The notes below the pieces were generated by a model, which saw only the letters and a program-made list of their open reading frames with translations, did no database searches and was not told the DNA's origin. A DNA stretch of 34,300 nucleotides from Bacteroidales bacterium (GTDB lineage Bacteria; Bacteroidota; Bacteroidia; Bacteroidales; Dysgonomonadaceae): assembly GCA_012518155.1 (NCBI GenBank), contig JAAYTC010000077.1, positions 1 to 34,300 of the forward strand. Direction: 5' to 3'. Numbering within the stretch: position 1 is the stretch's first letter; each line of letters opens with the position of its first letter. The position numbers and the translations under genes are program-made. Shown piece after piece: positions 1-7,630 of this stretch.

Positions 1-1819
1 ATGCTTCGTGCCCCGGCGTGTCTAAGAACGTGATCTTTCGCCCGTCGGAGAGTTGCACGTTGTACGCGCCAATATGTTGCGTGATACCACCGGCCTCTCC
101 GGCGATCACGTTGGTACTGCGGATGCTGTCAAGCAGGGAGGTCTTCCCGTGATCCACGTGTCCCATTACCGTGACGATGGGGGGGCGGGGGATCAGATCT
201 TCCGGCTGATCCTTCTCTTCGGCGATCGCCTCGATCACGTCGGCGCTCACGAACTGGGTTTTAAAACCGTACTCTTCTGCCACGAGATTGATGGTTTCCG
301 CGTCAAGGCGTTGGTTGATAGCTACCATCACACCCAGGCTCATACACGTGGAAATCACGTTGGTAACCGGTACATCCATCATGTTGGCCAAGTCATTGGC
401 TGTCACAAATTCGGTAAGCTGCAGTACGCGGCTCTCTCTCTCCTGTTGCTTCAGCTCCTCGCGTTGCCTGTGGGCACTGGCCTCTCTCTTCTCGCGGCGA
501 TACCTCGCACCCCCTTTCTTGCCTCTCTTTTCGGTGAGGCGAGCGAGGGTCTCTTTTACCTGCTTTTGAACATCTTCGTCGCTTACTTCGGTTTTAATTG
601 GTTTACGGAGAGAGGATCGCCTGTCGCCCCTTGGCCCTTGGTTATAACTGCCCGGCTTATCGATATTTACCTTTCCGGAACGGATACGCCTACGTTTTTT
701 CTTCTTACTGTCGTCGTCCGGTGTGCCGCCCTGTTTTTTCTTATCGTCAATGGCTTCCTTCTTCAACAGTTTAACCTTTTCCTCCTTCACCTTCTTGTTG
801 TCGAGTGCTTTCTGCTCTCGCTCGAGGCGCTCCTTTTTTCGTTGTGCTCGTGACTTTCGAGGTGGACGGGTACGGTCGTTGATCGAGCTGAGGTCGATGG
901 ATCCCTTTACCACGATGTTCGATTCCAGCTTGTTTTTATTTAGCCGGAACACTTTATCCGAACGTGTTTTCTGTGAAGCCTTCTCGTCCGTTGCATCTTC
1001 TTGCTTTTCGGGTGTCTCCTCTTTACTTTTTTCTCCCGAGGGGGTTACATCAGCGACTTGTTCTTTGACACTTTCCGCGGATGTCTCCTTCATTTCTTCT
1101 TCGCCCGGTAGAGATGTTACATTTTCCGGTTTTGCTGATTCCAACTTTTTTGTTTTTATTTTTTCAGAAGCTTTTGGAAGCTCATTCTCTTTGGGCTTTT
1201 CAGCAATCGGCTCCTCGACAGTTGGTTTCTCGGCAGTTGGCTTCTCAATGATTTTTTTCGTTTTCTGATCTTCTGCTTCAACCGGGGCCTGCTTTTGCTC
1301 CTCTTTTATTTTGGGAGGCGTAGCCTCTTTTTTCGTTTCTTTCTGCTCCACTTCCGCTACCGGCTGCGTTTTCTTGACCTCTTCGATCTTTTCGGTTTTA
1401 TCCTCTTTTTTTGTCGCGGGCTCAACCGGTGCAGGCTCGCTTTTCTTTTTGTTCAAGTTGTCCAGATCGATGCTGCCCACTACGTTAAATTGAGGCCTCA
1501 TCTCTTTCGGAACCTTGGTCTCGATCGTCTCTCGCTCTGCTCTTTTCTTGGGGGCCTGGTCTTCAGGCAGCTCGTATCCCTCTATGGCAACGGTTTCTCG
1601 TTTTTCGTCGCGACGATGCATTTTTTCACGGGTCTCGGTGGCCTCTTTGCGAATGCTTTTGTCTTTACCGAATTCTTCGACAAGTATTTCGTACTGTTCA
1701 TCCTCAATTTTAGCATTAGGATTTGCTTCTACTTCAATACCTTTCTTGTGCAGGAATTCAACAAGGCTGTTGATTCCCACGTTCAAATTTTTCGATACTT
1801 TTATTAGTCTAATGGGCAT
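1..1819 (-). CDS. infB: Translation initiation factor IF-2, 3' end missing
   Basis: IF-2 is the GTPase that brings fMet-tRNA to the ribosomal P site and promotes subunit joining. The frame read from the ATG at 1819 stays open to the window edge (606 full codons). The N-terminus ([15 protein letters not shown]) is an IF2_N-type helical domain. It is followed by a very long Glu/Lys/Pro-rich linker, roughly residues 70-470, and a second IF2_N-like domain near residues 480-540 ([16 protein letters not shown]). The G domain then begins: P-loop GHVDHGKT at residues 553-560 (nt 140-163), and DTPGHEA at the very edge. The rest of the G domain and the tRNA-binding domains lie outside. It is the last gene of rimP-nusA-infB, 57 nt after nusA. 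A long charged linker is usual for Bacteroidetes IF-2. Identity is certain; the total length is unknown. Confidence 0.97.
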   Translation of the reverse strand, partial: MPIRLIKVSKNLNVGINSLVEFLHKKGIEVEANPNAKIEDEQYEILVEEFGKDKSIRKEATETREKMHRRDEKRETVAIEGYELPEDQAPKKRAERETIETKVPKEMRPQFNVVGSIDLDNLNKKKSEPAPVEPATKKEDKTEKIEEVKKTQPVAEVEQKETKKEATPPKIKEEQKQAPVEAEDQKTKKIIEKPTAEKPTVEEPIAEKPKENELPKASEKIKTKKLESAKPENVTSLPGEEEMKETSAESVKEQVADVTPSGEKSKEETPEKQEDATDEKASQKTRSDKVFRLNKNKLESNIVVKGSIDLSSINDRTRPPRKSRAQRKKERLEREQKALDNKKVKEEKVKLLKKEAIDDKKKQGGTPDDDSKKKKRRRIRSGKVNIDKPGSYNQGPRGDRRSSLRKPIKTEVSDEDVQKQVKETLARLTEKRGKKGGARYRREKREASAHRQREELKQQERESRVLQLTEFVTANDLANMMDVPVTNVISTCMSLGVMVAINQRLDAETINLVAEEYGFKTQFVSADVIEAIAEEKDQPEDLIPRPPIVTVMGHVDHGKTSLLDSIRSTNVIAGEAGGITQHIGAYNVQLSDGRKITFLDTPGHEA

Positions 1820-1876
1820 ATATTTTTTCTATCCTTTACTCCTTTTTATGTTGTGAACAGTATTTGGCTACGATCC

Positions 1877-3325
1877 CTATTGCTTACTGCTGTCGTCGCT
1901 ATCAGCTTCATTTACAGGGGTGTTTTCTGTTTCCTCTGTCGCGTCAAGCGTCTCTTCTTTTTCTTCAGTTTCATTGCCTTCATCACTATCTGATTCGGGC
2001 ACAGCAACCACTTCCATCTCTTCGGTTTCGCTGACATCTTCAATGTCGATATCGTCGACATCATGAACCTCCTCGTCTTCAAACTCGAATCGAAGGATCG
2101 CCATCACCTCATCTACCGTAGATTCTTCAAGATCAGCTTCACGAATAATCCGTTCACGGCTGGTTTGAAGTACATTTTTGGCGGTGGAGCAGCCGATCTT
2201 TTTGAGCTGATCGATCACCCAACCATCGATTTCGTCGCGAAACTCGTCCAAGTAGATATCCTCCTCGTCAACGTCGTCGATATCACGAAATACCTCAATG
2301 TTGTATCCCGTAAGCATAGAAGCCAGTTTGATATTAGCTCCTCCTTTCCCGATAGCTAGTGATACCTCTTCGGGGTTCAGAAATACTTCAGTCCGTTGCT
2401 CCTCCTCCTTCACGGTGATGGAGTTGATACGGGCGGGACTTAACGCACGCTGAATAAAAAGCGTGGTATTATTCGTGTAGTTGATTACATCAATATTCTC
2501 GTTGCGAAGCTCACGGACGATGCCATGGATACGAAACCCTTTCATCCCCACGCAAGCACCTACCGGGTCGATGCGGTCGTCGTACGCCTCTACCGCTACC
2601 TTTGCACGCTCACCGGGAATACGAGCAATTCCCTTGATGGTAATTAGCCCGTCGGCAATCTCCGGAATCTCCTGCTCAAAGAGCCGCTCCAAAAAGACCG
2701 GTGATGTACGCGAAAGAATAATCCTCGGGTTATTGTTTTTATTTTCTACCCGTGCTACTACCGCGCGAACATGCTCTCCTTTGCGGAAAAAATCGCTCGG
2801 TATTTGTTCTGTCTTGGGCAATATAAGCTCGTTATGCTCATCGTCGAGCAGCAGCATCTCTTTTTTCCATACCTGGTACACTTCACCCGATACGATCTCT
2901 CCAACCTTCTCTTTGTAAGTGTTGAAAAGGTTGTCTTTCTCCAGTTCCAGAATCTTCGACGCGAGAGTTTGGCGAAGGTTGAGAATGGTGCGGCGCCCGA
3001 AATGCTCGAGCGAAACCTCATCGGTCACCTCTTCACCTACTTCGAAATCGTCGTCGATCTTTAGTGCTTCAGAGAGAGTAATCTCCAAGTTGGGATCTTC
3101 CAGTTCATCGTCTTCCACGATCACCCGGTTACGCCATATCTCCAAATCGCCCTTGTCGGGGTTGATGATGATGTCGTAATTTTCGTCGGTTCCGTTGGTT
3201 TTCGAAATCACGTTACGGAATGCTTCCTCAAGAACACTGATAAGGGTAGCTTTATCAATATTCTTCAGCTCGTTGAATTCCGAAAATGTATCTATGAGAC
3301 TTATGGTTTCTTTCTTCTTGCCCAT
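1877..3325 (-). CDS. nusA: Transcription termination/antitermination factor NusA
   Basis: NusA binds RNA polymerase and nascent RNA and modulates pausing, intrinsic termination and antitermination. The 482-residue protein has an N-terminal polymerase-binding domain (about 1-130), an S1 domain (about 135-205) and two KH domains. KH1 carries VGMKGFRIHGIVREL and KH2 carries AIGKGGANIKLAS, the GxxG loops that contact RNA. A short helical region follows (GCSTAKNVLQTSRERI), then an extremely acidic tail from about residue 400 to the end (runs of D/E with S/T). The E. coli-type pair of C-terminal acidic repeats is not obvious. It starts 3 nt after the rimP stop and lies 57 nt before infB, so the three are surely cotranscribed. 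It ends in TAG, showing that amber is an ordinary stop in this genome. Confidence 0.97.
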   Translation of the reverse strand: MGKKKETISLIDTFSEFNELKNIDKATLISVLEEAFRNVISKTNGTDENYDIIINPDKGDLEIWRNRVIVEDDELEDPNLEITLSEALKIDDDFEVGEEVTDEVSLEHFGRRTILNLRQTLASKILELEKDNLFNTYKEKVGEIVSGEVYQVWKKEMLLLDDEHNELILPKTEQIPSDFFRKGEHVRAVVARVENKNNNPRIILSRTSPVFLERLFEQEIPEIADGLITIKGIARIPGERAKVAVEAYDDRIDPVGACVGMKGFRIHGIVRELRNENIDVINYTNNTTLFIQRALSPARINSITVKEEEQRTEVFLNPEEVSLAIGKGGANIKLASMLTGYNIEVFRDIDDVDEEDIYLDEFRDEIDGWVIDQLKKIGCSTAKNVLQTSRERIIREADLEESTVDEVMAILRFEFEDEEVHDVDDIDIEDVSETEEMEVVAVPESDSDEGNETEEKEETLDATEETENTPVNEADSDDSSKQ

Positions 3326-3328
3326 ATG

Positions 3329-3796
3329 TTATTTGAATCTTATAAGATATTTTGTATACTTTACTTCATCGAACATGTAACGGACGCGATCCGTTACTTC
3401 CACTTTTCGTTTGGCACCTTCCGGTTTCACTTTTTTCGTGATGGAGAGGGTGAATCCTTCATTGTCCGACGATTCAAGGATGCCCGTGAGCTTTACACCC
3501 TTCTTGTTGAGCACCTCTACCTCTTCCCCTTCATGTTTCCTATACTGACGCGGTGTTTTGAAGGGCGACGTGAGCCCTACCGAGGTGACGGTCAATTCAA
3601 AATCTTCCGTATCCCGATCGAGGATCGATTCCAAGTGTCGGCTCAAGGCTGCACAGTCGTTAATGTCCACTCCCTCGTCGTTGTCGATCTCAATGGTGAT
3701 CACGTTACCGCTGCCCACCAGAACATCCACCAAGTAGTTTGGCGAATCTTGCAAGTACGCCTCCGCGAGGTCGATGAGCGTTTTTTTATCGATCAT
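3329..3796 (-). CDS. rimP: Ribosome maturation factor RimP
   Basis: RimP assists maturation of the 30S subunit. With the start at 3796 the protein is 155 residues, beginning MIDKKTLIDLAEAYL, which matches the family's usual beginning in Bacteroidetes. The N-terminal alpha/beta domain contains NVITIEIDNDEGVDINDC and SRHLESILDRD. The C-terminal Sm-like barrel contains KGVKLTGILESSDNEGFTLSI and ends YTKYLIRFK. The frame is open upstream to 3862 (extra Met codons at 3862 and 3826), but that extension runs through a terminator-like hairpin and lies almost on the predicted transcription start. I therefore chose 3796. It is the first gene of rimP-nusA-infB, the order seen in many bacteria. Confidence 0.92.
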   Translation of the reverse strand: MIDKKTLIDLAEAYLQDSPNYLVDVLVGSGNVITIEIDNDEGVDINDCAALSRHLESILDRDTEDFELTVTSVGLTSPFKTPRQYRKHEGEEVEVLNKKGVKLTGILESSDNEGFTLSITKKVKPEGAKRKVEVTDRVRYMFDEVKYTKYLIRFK

Positions 3797-3830
3797 TGGA
3801 ATGAGAAAATGAATAAAATCTACCATGAAT

Positions 3831-3858
3831 AAAAAAGGAAGCGGTGTTTCCTGCTTCC
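3831..3858 (-). terminator. Terminator-like hairpin in the rimP leader
   Basis: Read on the minus strand, GGAAGC (3858-3853) and GCTTCC (3842-3837) form a 6-bp stem with a 10-nt loop, followed directly by six T (3836-3831). That is the layout of an intrinsic terminator. An outer pair, ATGAAT/ATTCAT, at 3866-3861 and 3830-3825 could form an alternative, longer structure enclosing the T run. It sits about 10 nt downstream of the expected start of transcription from the promoter at 3875-3905 and 34 nt upstream of the rimP ATG. It could therefore be an attenuator of rimP-nusA-infB, the end of the upstream peptidase/inhibitor transcript, or both. The stem is modest. Confidence 0.6.
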
Positions 3859-3874
3859 CCATTCATTTCGAGTA

Positions 3875-3905
3875 CAAAGATATTGTTTTCAAACGGATTC
3901 ACAAA
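3875..3905 (-). promoter_or_regulatory. Bacteroidetes-type promoter for rimP-nusA-infB
   Basis: On the minus strand TTTG (3905-3902) is followed after 19 nt by TATCTTTG (3882-3875). This matches the Bacteroidetes sigma-ABfr consensus (TTTG, about 19-21 nt, TAnnTTTG). Transcription should start near 3868, about 70 nt upstream of rimP. Confidence 0.65.
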
Positions 3906-3959
3906 ATGTTTGCTCCTTTTTTTGCATCCCCCCGCGATGCGACTTAACACTCTTCTCCT

Positions 3960-4205
3960 TCAAATATCGTTGTTCGATTGAATATCTGCGTCGGGGGGGA
4001 GGATGGTTGTCTGTTTCTCTTCGGTGAGGGCAGCGATTTCTTTGTGCTCGCGAATGCGGGTAATGGCCTCTTCCGCGGCTTCTCCAATAATCACTCCAAA
4101 TTCGTATAATTGGGTTATAATCAACCCTTCCGATCGTAGGTCGTCAGCAACCACGTACAGTTGATCGAGATAATATTCTTCTATTGTAATTACAACTCGT
4201 TTCAT
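3960..4205 (-). CDS. Small protein resembling a free-standing I9 peptidase propeptide/inhibitor
   Basis: This 81-residue protein has no signal peptide. Its pattern is that of the beta-alpha-beta propeptide fold of inhibitor family I9: strand KRVVITIEE, helix LDQLYVVADDLRSEGL, strand ITQLYEFGVIIGEA, helix AITRIREH, strand IAALTEEKQTTI. The tail LPPDADIQ is extended and could lie in a protease cleft, as I9 C-termini do. It is encoded 35 nt downstream of a subtilisin-family gene on the same strand. From family knowledge, I9 domains fold and inhibit their cognate S8 enzyme and occasionally occur as separate proteins. That this one inhibits or chaperones its neighbour is inference. It ends about 100 nt before the leader hairpin of rimP. 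Confidence 0.7.
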   Translation of the reverse strand: MKRVVITIEEYYLDQLYVVADDLRSEGLIITQLYEFGVIIGEAAEEAITRIREHKEIAALTEEKQTTILPPDADIQSNNDI

Positions 4206-4240
4206 CTATTATCGATTGTACAATTAATTGAACCATTGGC

Positions 4241-5413
4241 TTATAAGGGTGCTTTGCAGAGGCCGGCTCCTACATCTTTACCGTTCAGGGGAAGAGGTTT
4301 GGCACCGGCCGTCAGCAGCTGTTCTATTTCGGCAGGGTCTGCGCCGGGATGTTTTTCGCGTAAAAGCGCGAGGATACCCGCCACGTGTGGTGTGGCCATG
4401 CTGGTTCCCGATAAGAGGCGGTACCTTGTCGGCATGGGGTAGGAGGAATAGATTTCGACCCCGGGCCCCGCGATGTCTACCTTCCCCGAAGGGTTAATTT
4501 CCCGGTTTGAGAAGTTGGCCACCTTCATCTCTTCATCGAGGGCCGCCACCGCCAGAATGGAAGGGCAGTCGGCGGGGCTTCCCACCGGGCTGAGTCGGTC
4601 CTCGGCGCGGTTGCTTTCGTTGCCGGCAGCGGCCACAAGAACGGCACCCCTTGAACGGGCAAACCGTGCCGCCCTTTCGTACGCGATATCATAGACTTGG
4701 CCGGGAAGCACGGGGGTGCCGAGTGATAAGGAGATTACCTTACATTCGTTTTTGGCAGCCCAGGTTATACCGTTGAGGACCCAAGATTGCGCGCCGCTAC
4801 CGGAGTCACTCAATACTTTTCCCGCGAAGATATGGGCATGGGTGGCTACCCCATAGCGCAGCCTATTCTCGTTGCTGCTTCCACACGCTACACCAATGCA
4901 ATGCGTGCCGTGCCCGTGTTGGTCCCGAACTGTTTCGTCGGGCACGAACGAAGAGGTGGTGATCATCCGCCCCTTGTAGTCGGGGTGATTAGTATCGAAT
5001 CCGGTATCCAGTATAGCAACACGGACTCCCAGTCCGGTATATTTTGAATGGATAGCACCGCTCGCGCGAATGCCCCAAGTGGAAGGCTCTTCCAGTTCAA
5101 CCGGGATATCGTCGGGCACATAAACCACTTTTTCGGGAGCGATAAAATAGTCGGTATCGAGCGTTTGCAGTATATACACCCGTTCATCTTCTACCCCCAG
5201 GAGGGTAATCCCCAACTCGTTGTATAAAAGGGCATCTGCTCCATGAATATTGTTCTCGTTAATTCCTTCTGTCGTGAAATCAGACGTCTCCGCCACCGTC
5301 AGTCCCCATTTCGACTCCAATATTTTTTTGGTCTCGCTTGGGCGGGTTTGGCCCTCCCGATGGATAAGAAAGTGCCGGCCGGTATAGCCGCATCCAATTA
5401 TTGGAGGTTTCAT
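4241..5413 (-). CDS. Subtilisin-like serine peptidase (S8 family), probably cytoplasmic
   Basis: This 390-residue protein has the full subtilase triad: Asp136 (AILDTGFD), His168 (HGHGTHCIG) and Ser338 (SGTSMATPHVAG), with the oxyanion Asn265 (AAAGNESN). Residues 1-110 form an N-terminal extension with KKILESKWGLTVAET and YILQTLDTDYFIAPEKVVYV, possibly a pro-like or substrate-gating domain. Then comes WGIRASGAIHSKYTG, typical of the start of a mature S8 domain. No signal peptide or membrane segment is visible (the N-terminus is MKPPIIGCGYTGRHF), so it probably acts inside the cell. The gene lies 49 nt downstream of a membrane-protein gene and 35 nt upstream of the I9-like gene, all on the minus strand with no obvious promoter between them. 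Substrate unknown. Confidence 0.93.
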   Translation of the reverse strand: MKPPIIGCGYTGRHFLIHREGQTRPSETKKILESKWGLTVAETSDFTTEGINENNIHGADALLYNELGITLLGVEDERVYILQTLDTDYFIAPEKVVYVPDDIPVELEEPSTWGIRASGAIHSKYTGLGVRVAILDTGFDTNHPDYKGRMITTSSFVPDETVRDQHGHGTHCIGVACGSSNENRLRYGVATHAHIFAGKVLSDSGSGAQSWVLNGITWAAKNECKVISLSLGTPVLPGQVYDIAYERAARFARSRGAVLVAAAGNESNRAEDRLSPVGSPADCPSILAVAALDEEMKVANFSNREINPSGKVDIAGPGVEIYSSYPMPTRYRLLSGTSMATPHVAGILALLREKHPGADPAEIEQLLTAGAKPLPLNGKDVGAGLCKAPL

Positions 5414-5462
5414 TTTGTTGTAAATTTAGCCGTGATTCGATGAGCCCTGGGGCACGACCGAC

Positions 5463-6293
5463 TCACTGTTGAATCAATTTGTCAAGAAACTTTTCGCCTA
5501 TTGCTGGTATAACGTATTTTGATCCGGTATCATCGTCCCGGACTGTTTTTAATATTCCTTTATGCGCGAGCACGTTAAGCGAAGCGCGCGCTTCCGGCTG
5601 CAACACGCTTGTCACGGGCAGGTGGTAGCCGTGGCGTTTGACTGTTTCGAGGAACTCCTTCTCCTCGCGCGATAATCGGGAGTGGCTCAACTCCATTTTC
5701 AAACTGTTATCGGTAACCATCTCCCGCTCCTCGTCCCGATTGTCCACTCCCGATCGCCAGATCGCTATCTCGGCATCTTTTACACGGCTCTCTTCCATCA
5801 TGGCGAAGAGGTTAGGGAGATAGAGGCGAGTGTAAAAATAGCCGATGATGAAGCCGGCAATAAAAAAGTAAAGGATAAGCGATATCAGTACCGGTTGGGC
5901 AAAATCGCAGTTCATCCGGGTACAATCGACTCGTAAGAGGATGCTATCGGCAATGCTTTGCAAGTGCGTGGGAATGCGCGTGATTTGCGTGAGAGTGATG
6001 CCGATGATGATCTTTGTAAGCCAGTCCGACACATCTTCCAGGTTAGTGTTGGGATGATATTTGATGCTTCGGTTGTAATTTTCACGCGGGTCGTATGCCC
6101 TGTTTAGCTTGGGAATTCCAAACAAAAAGCCGAGCACACCCCCGATCAATAACGACGCGAGAGAAATCAACACCAAAAGTGCCGTGAAATCACGGCCGAA
6201 ACCGGCAAAGGCAACACAAACGATACAAGCGACAATACCGAGAAGTACCACCGTCACCGGAAAAACATGAATATATGCCGATACGCGTTTCAT
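5463..6293 (-). CDS. Membrane protein with an NTNLEDVSDWLTK block and a cytoplasmic C-terminal domain
   Basis: I cannot name a function. The 276-residue protein has likely membrane segments at about 8-30, 36-60 and 134-157. A weaker hydrophobic stretch at about 93-105 follows the conserved-looking block YHPNTNLEDVSDWLTK (79-94), and GFLFGIPK precedes it. From memory, a GFLFGIPR...NTNLEQISDWLTK pattern recurs in membrane modules of bacterial signalling or conflict proteins, some carrying pYEATS or peptidase domains; this needs a profile search. Residues 160-210 are charged. Residues 210-276 (EKEFLETVKRHGYHLP, ASLNVLAHKGILKTV) look like a small winged-helix-type domain. It is the first gene of a probable three-gene unit with the S8 peptidase and I9-like protein, so it may sense or localise for them. 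Confidence 0.75.
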   Translation of the reverse strand: MKRVSAYIHVFPVTVVLLGIVACIVCVAFAGFGRDFTALLVLISLASLLIGGVLGFLFGIPKLNRAYDPRENYNRSIKYHPNTNLEDVSDWLTKIIIGITLTQITRIPTHLQSIADSILLRVDCTRMNCDFAQPVLISLILYFFIAGFIIGYFYTRLYLPNLFAMMEESRVKDAEIAIWRSGVDNRDEEREMVTDNSLKMELSHSRLSREEKEFLETVKRHGYHLPVTSVLQPEARASLNVLAHKGILKTVRDDDTGSKYVIPAIGEKFLDKLIQQ

Positions 6294-6391
6294 TCATGTG
6301 CAAGGTAATGCAAATTTGTGAATCTCACAAGATTGTGCTATTTTTTTTGAACCGGTACCTGTTTTGAAAAAGCAGTTTGAAAAATATTGTG

Positions 6392-6399
6392 TACTTTTG
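6392..6399 (+). promoter_or_regulatory. Candidate -7 element (TACTTTTG) upstream of the DUF5063 gene
   Basis: TACTTTTG matches TAnnTTTG and lies 39 nt before the chosen ATG. TTTG motifs upstream at 6376-6379 and 6363-6366 are spaced imperfectly. The element lies inside the longer open frame that starts with TTG at 6364, which argues that the frame's real start is the downstream ATG. Confidence 0.45.
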
Positions 6400-6438
6400 C
6401 TTTGTAAAACGGCTTTGCCGGATGGAATTCAAAAGAAC

Positions 6439-7011
6439 ATGATGGATATTTCAGAAAATCATACGATTATATACGATAAAAACGTGATCGACTTCGTGAC
6501 TGTAGGAGTGGAGTTTTGCGCGTTCTTGGAAGAGGAGACGCAACTTACGCGCCGAGAGTGGATTGATAAGATGTTGAAGATCCTTCCCCTGTTATACGTG
6601 AAAGCCTCCTTATTACCGGAGACGGTTGCCATGCATCAAGAGGAGATAGCCACGTTCGTGAAGGAGGAGGACTATGCCCGTGTGGCACTTCGTGTGGAAG
6701 AGATGATGGGGGAGGAAAACACCTTTCTCGAGGTTTTCATGGAAGAGATGAAATACAGCGATACCCCTGTTTCGGCATTTGTTTCGGAATGCATTGCCGA
6801 TATTTACCAAGATATCCGTGATCTTGTATCGATCTACCAGTTTGAATTAACCGAACAGATGAACGATGCCTTATACCGTTGCATGGAGCATTTTCATACC
6901 TACTGGGGACAGCGACTGGTGAACGTGCTGCGCCCCCTTCATGCTATAAATAGCAGGCAGTGGCAGGTATCTGATGAGGATGTTTTTAACGAGGAGGAGC
7001 CGTGGATCTAA
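6439..7011 (+). CDS. DUF5063 domain protein
   Basis: The protein is 190 residues from the ATG at 6439; a second ATG follows at 6442. It is all-helical and soluble, with KNVIDFVTVGVEFCAFLEEE near the N-terminus and KMLKILPLLYVKASLLPE after it, the signature I associate with DUF5063 proteins of Bacteroidetes. Further on are SAFVSECIADIYQDIRDLVSIYQ and YWGQRLVNVLRPLHAI, followed by an acidic end. Biochemical function is unknown. Its stop overlaps the start of the exonuclease gene by 10 nt, and the pair is followed by an rRNA methyltransferase gene. That suggests translational coupling and a role linked to RNA metabolism (inference). The open frame extends upstream to a TTG at 6364, but a promoter-like element lies inside it. 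Confidence 0.85.
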   Translation: MMDISENHTIIYDKNVIDFVTVGVEFCAFLEEETQLTRREWIDKMLKILPLLYVKASLLPETVAMHQEEIATFVKEEDYARVALRVEEMMGEENTFLEVFMEEMKYSDTPVSAFVSECIADIYQDIRDLVSIYQFELTEQMNDALYRCMEHFHTYWGQRLVNVLRPLHAINSRQWQVSDEDVFNEEEPWI

Positions 7012-7601
7012 CAATAACGAAAGAGCAGATCGCGGAAATGACGATCGAGGCGTTCGAGGGCGATATCCACGTGATTGATCAACGAGAGCAAGTGGCAAAA
7101 GCAGTCTCTTACTTGTCAACATACCACACGCTCGGCTTCGATACAGAGACGAAGCCGGCCTTCAAACGGGGACAGGTGAACAAGGTCGCGCTGATGCAAT
7201 TGGCCACCGAAAAGGAGTGCTATCTTTTCCGTTTAAACCGGATCGGATATCCTAAGGAATTGGAAGCGCTCGTGGCCGATCCCAAAATACGGAAAATTGG
7301 TTTGTCGTTGCGGGACGACTTTGCCGCTCTTCGTAAACGTTCCGGACAGACGCCTGTAAACTTTATCGACCTGCAGCCGTACGTTGATAAGTTTGGTATA
7401 GAGGTAAACAGCTTGCAGAAAATATACGCGTTGCTTTTTGGAAAAAAAATAGCCAAGAATCAACGCATCTCAAATTGGGAAGCTGCCGACTTGACTCCCG
7501 CTCAGCTCTCTTACGCGGCAATCGACGCATGGGCATGTCTGCGCATTTATAACCACTTGTCTCGCACCAACCCGCGGGAGTGGTTGAATAAAGAAGAGTG
7601 A
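7002..7601 (+). CDS. 3'-5' exonuclease, RNase D-like DEDDy family
   Basis: This 199-residue single-domain exonuclease has all DEDDy positions: Asp47 and Glu49 (GFDTETKP), Asp106 (IGLSLRDDFAAL), and Tyr171 and Asp175 (LSYAAIDAWACL). These bind two divalent metals for exonucleolytic cleavage of a nucleic-acid 3' end. It lacks the C-terminal HRDC domains of E. coli RNase D, so substrate (RNA or DNA) is not clear. The start is a GTG at 7002, overlapping the preceding gene by 10 nt. The next in-frame ATG (7038) would remove a conserved-looking N-terminal segment (ITKEQIAEM), so GTG is preferred. It belongs to a DUF5063-exonuclease-methyltransferase operon. Confidence 0.9.
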   Translation: MDLTITKEQIAEMTIEAFEGDIHVIDQREQVAKAVSYLSTYHTLGFDTETKPAFKRGQVNKVALMQLATEKECYLFRLNRIGYPKELEALVADPKIRKIGLSLRDDFAALRKRSGQTPVNFIDLQPYVDKFGIEVNSLQKIYALLFGKKIAKNQRISNWEAADLTPAQLSYAAIDAWACLRIYNHLSRTNPREWLNKEE

Positions 7602-7630
7602 ACTAACTAGATTTTTTCAATAAAAAATGT

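Noticed and set aside
53-1856. Several plus-strand open frames opposite infB
   Set aside because: They are antisense to a clear IF-2 frame and are rich in Ser/Phe/Leu, as expected for the complement of a Lys/Glu-rich linker.
3797-3862. Longer RimP starting at 3862 or 3826
   Set aside because: The extension runs through the leader hairpin and lies almost on the predicted transcription start; it has no counterpart in the family.
6364-6438. TTG start for the DUF5063 protein at 6364
   Set aside because: A TACTTTTG promoter element lies inside the extension, and the family sequence begins after 6439.
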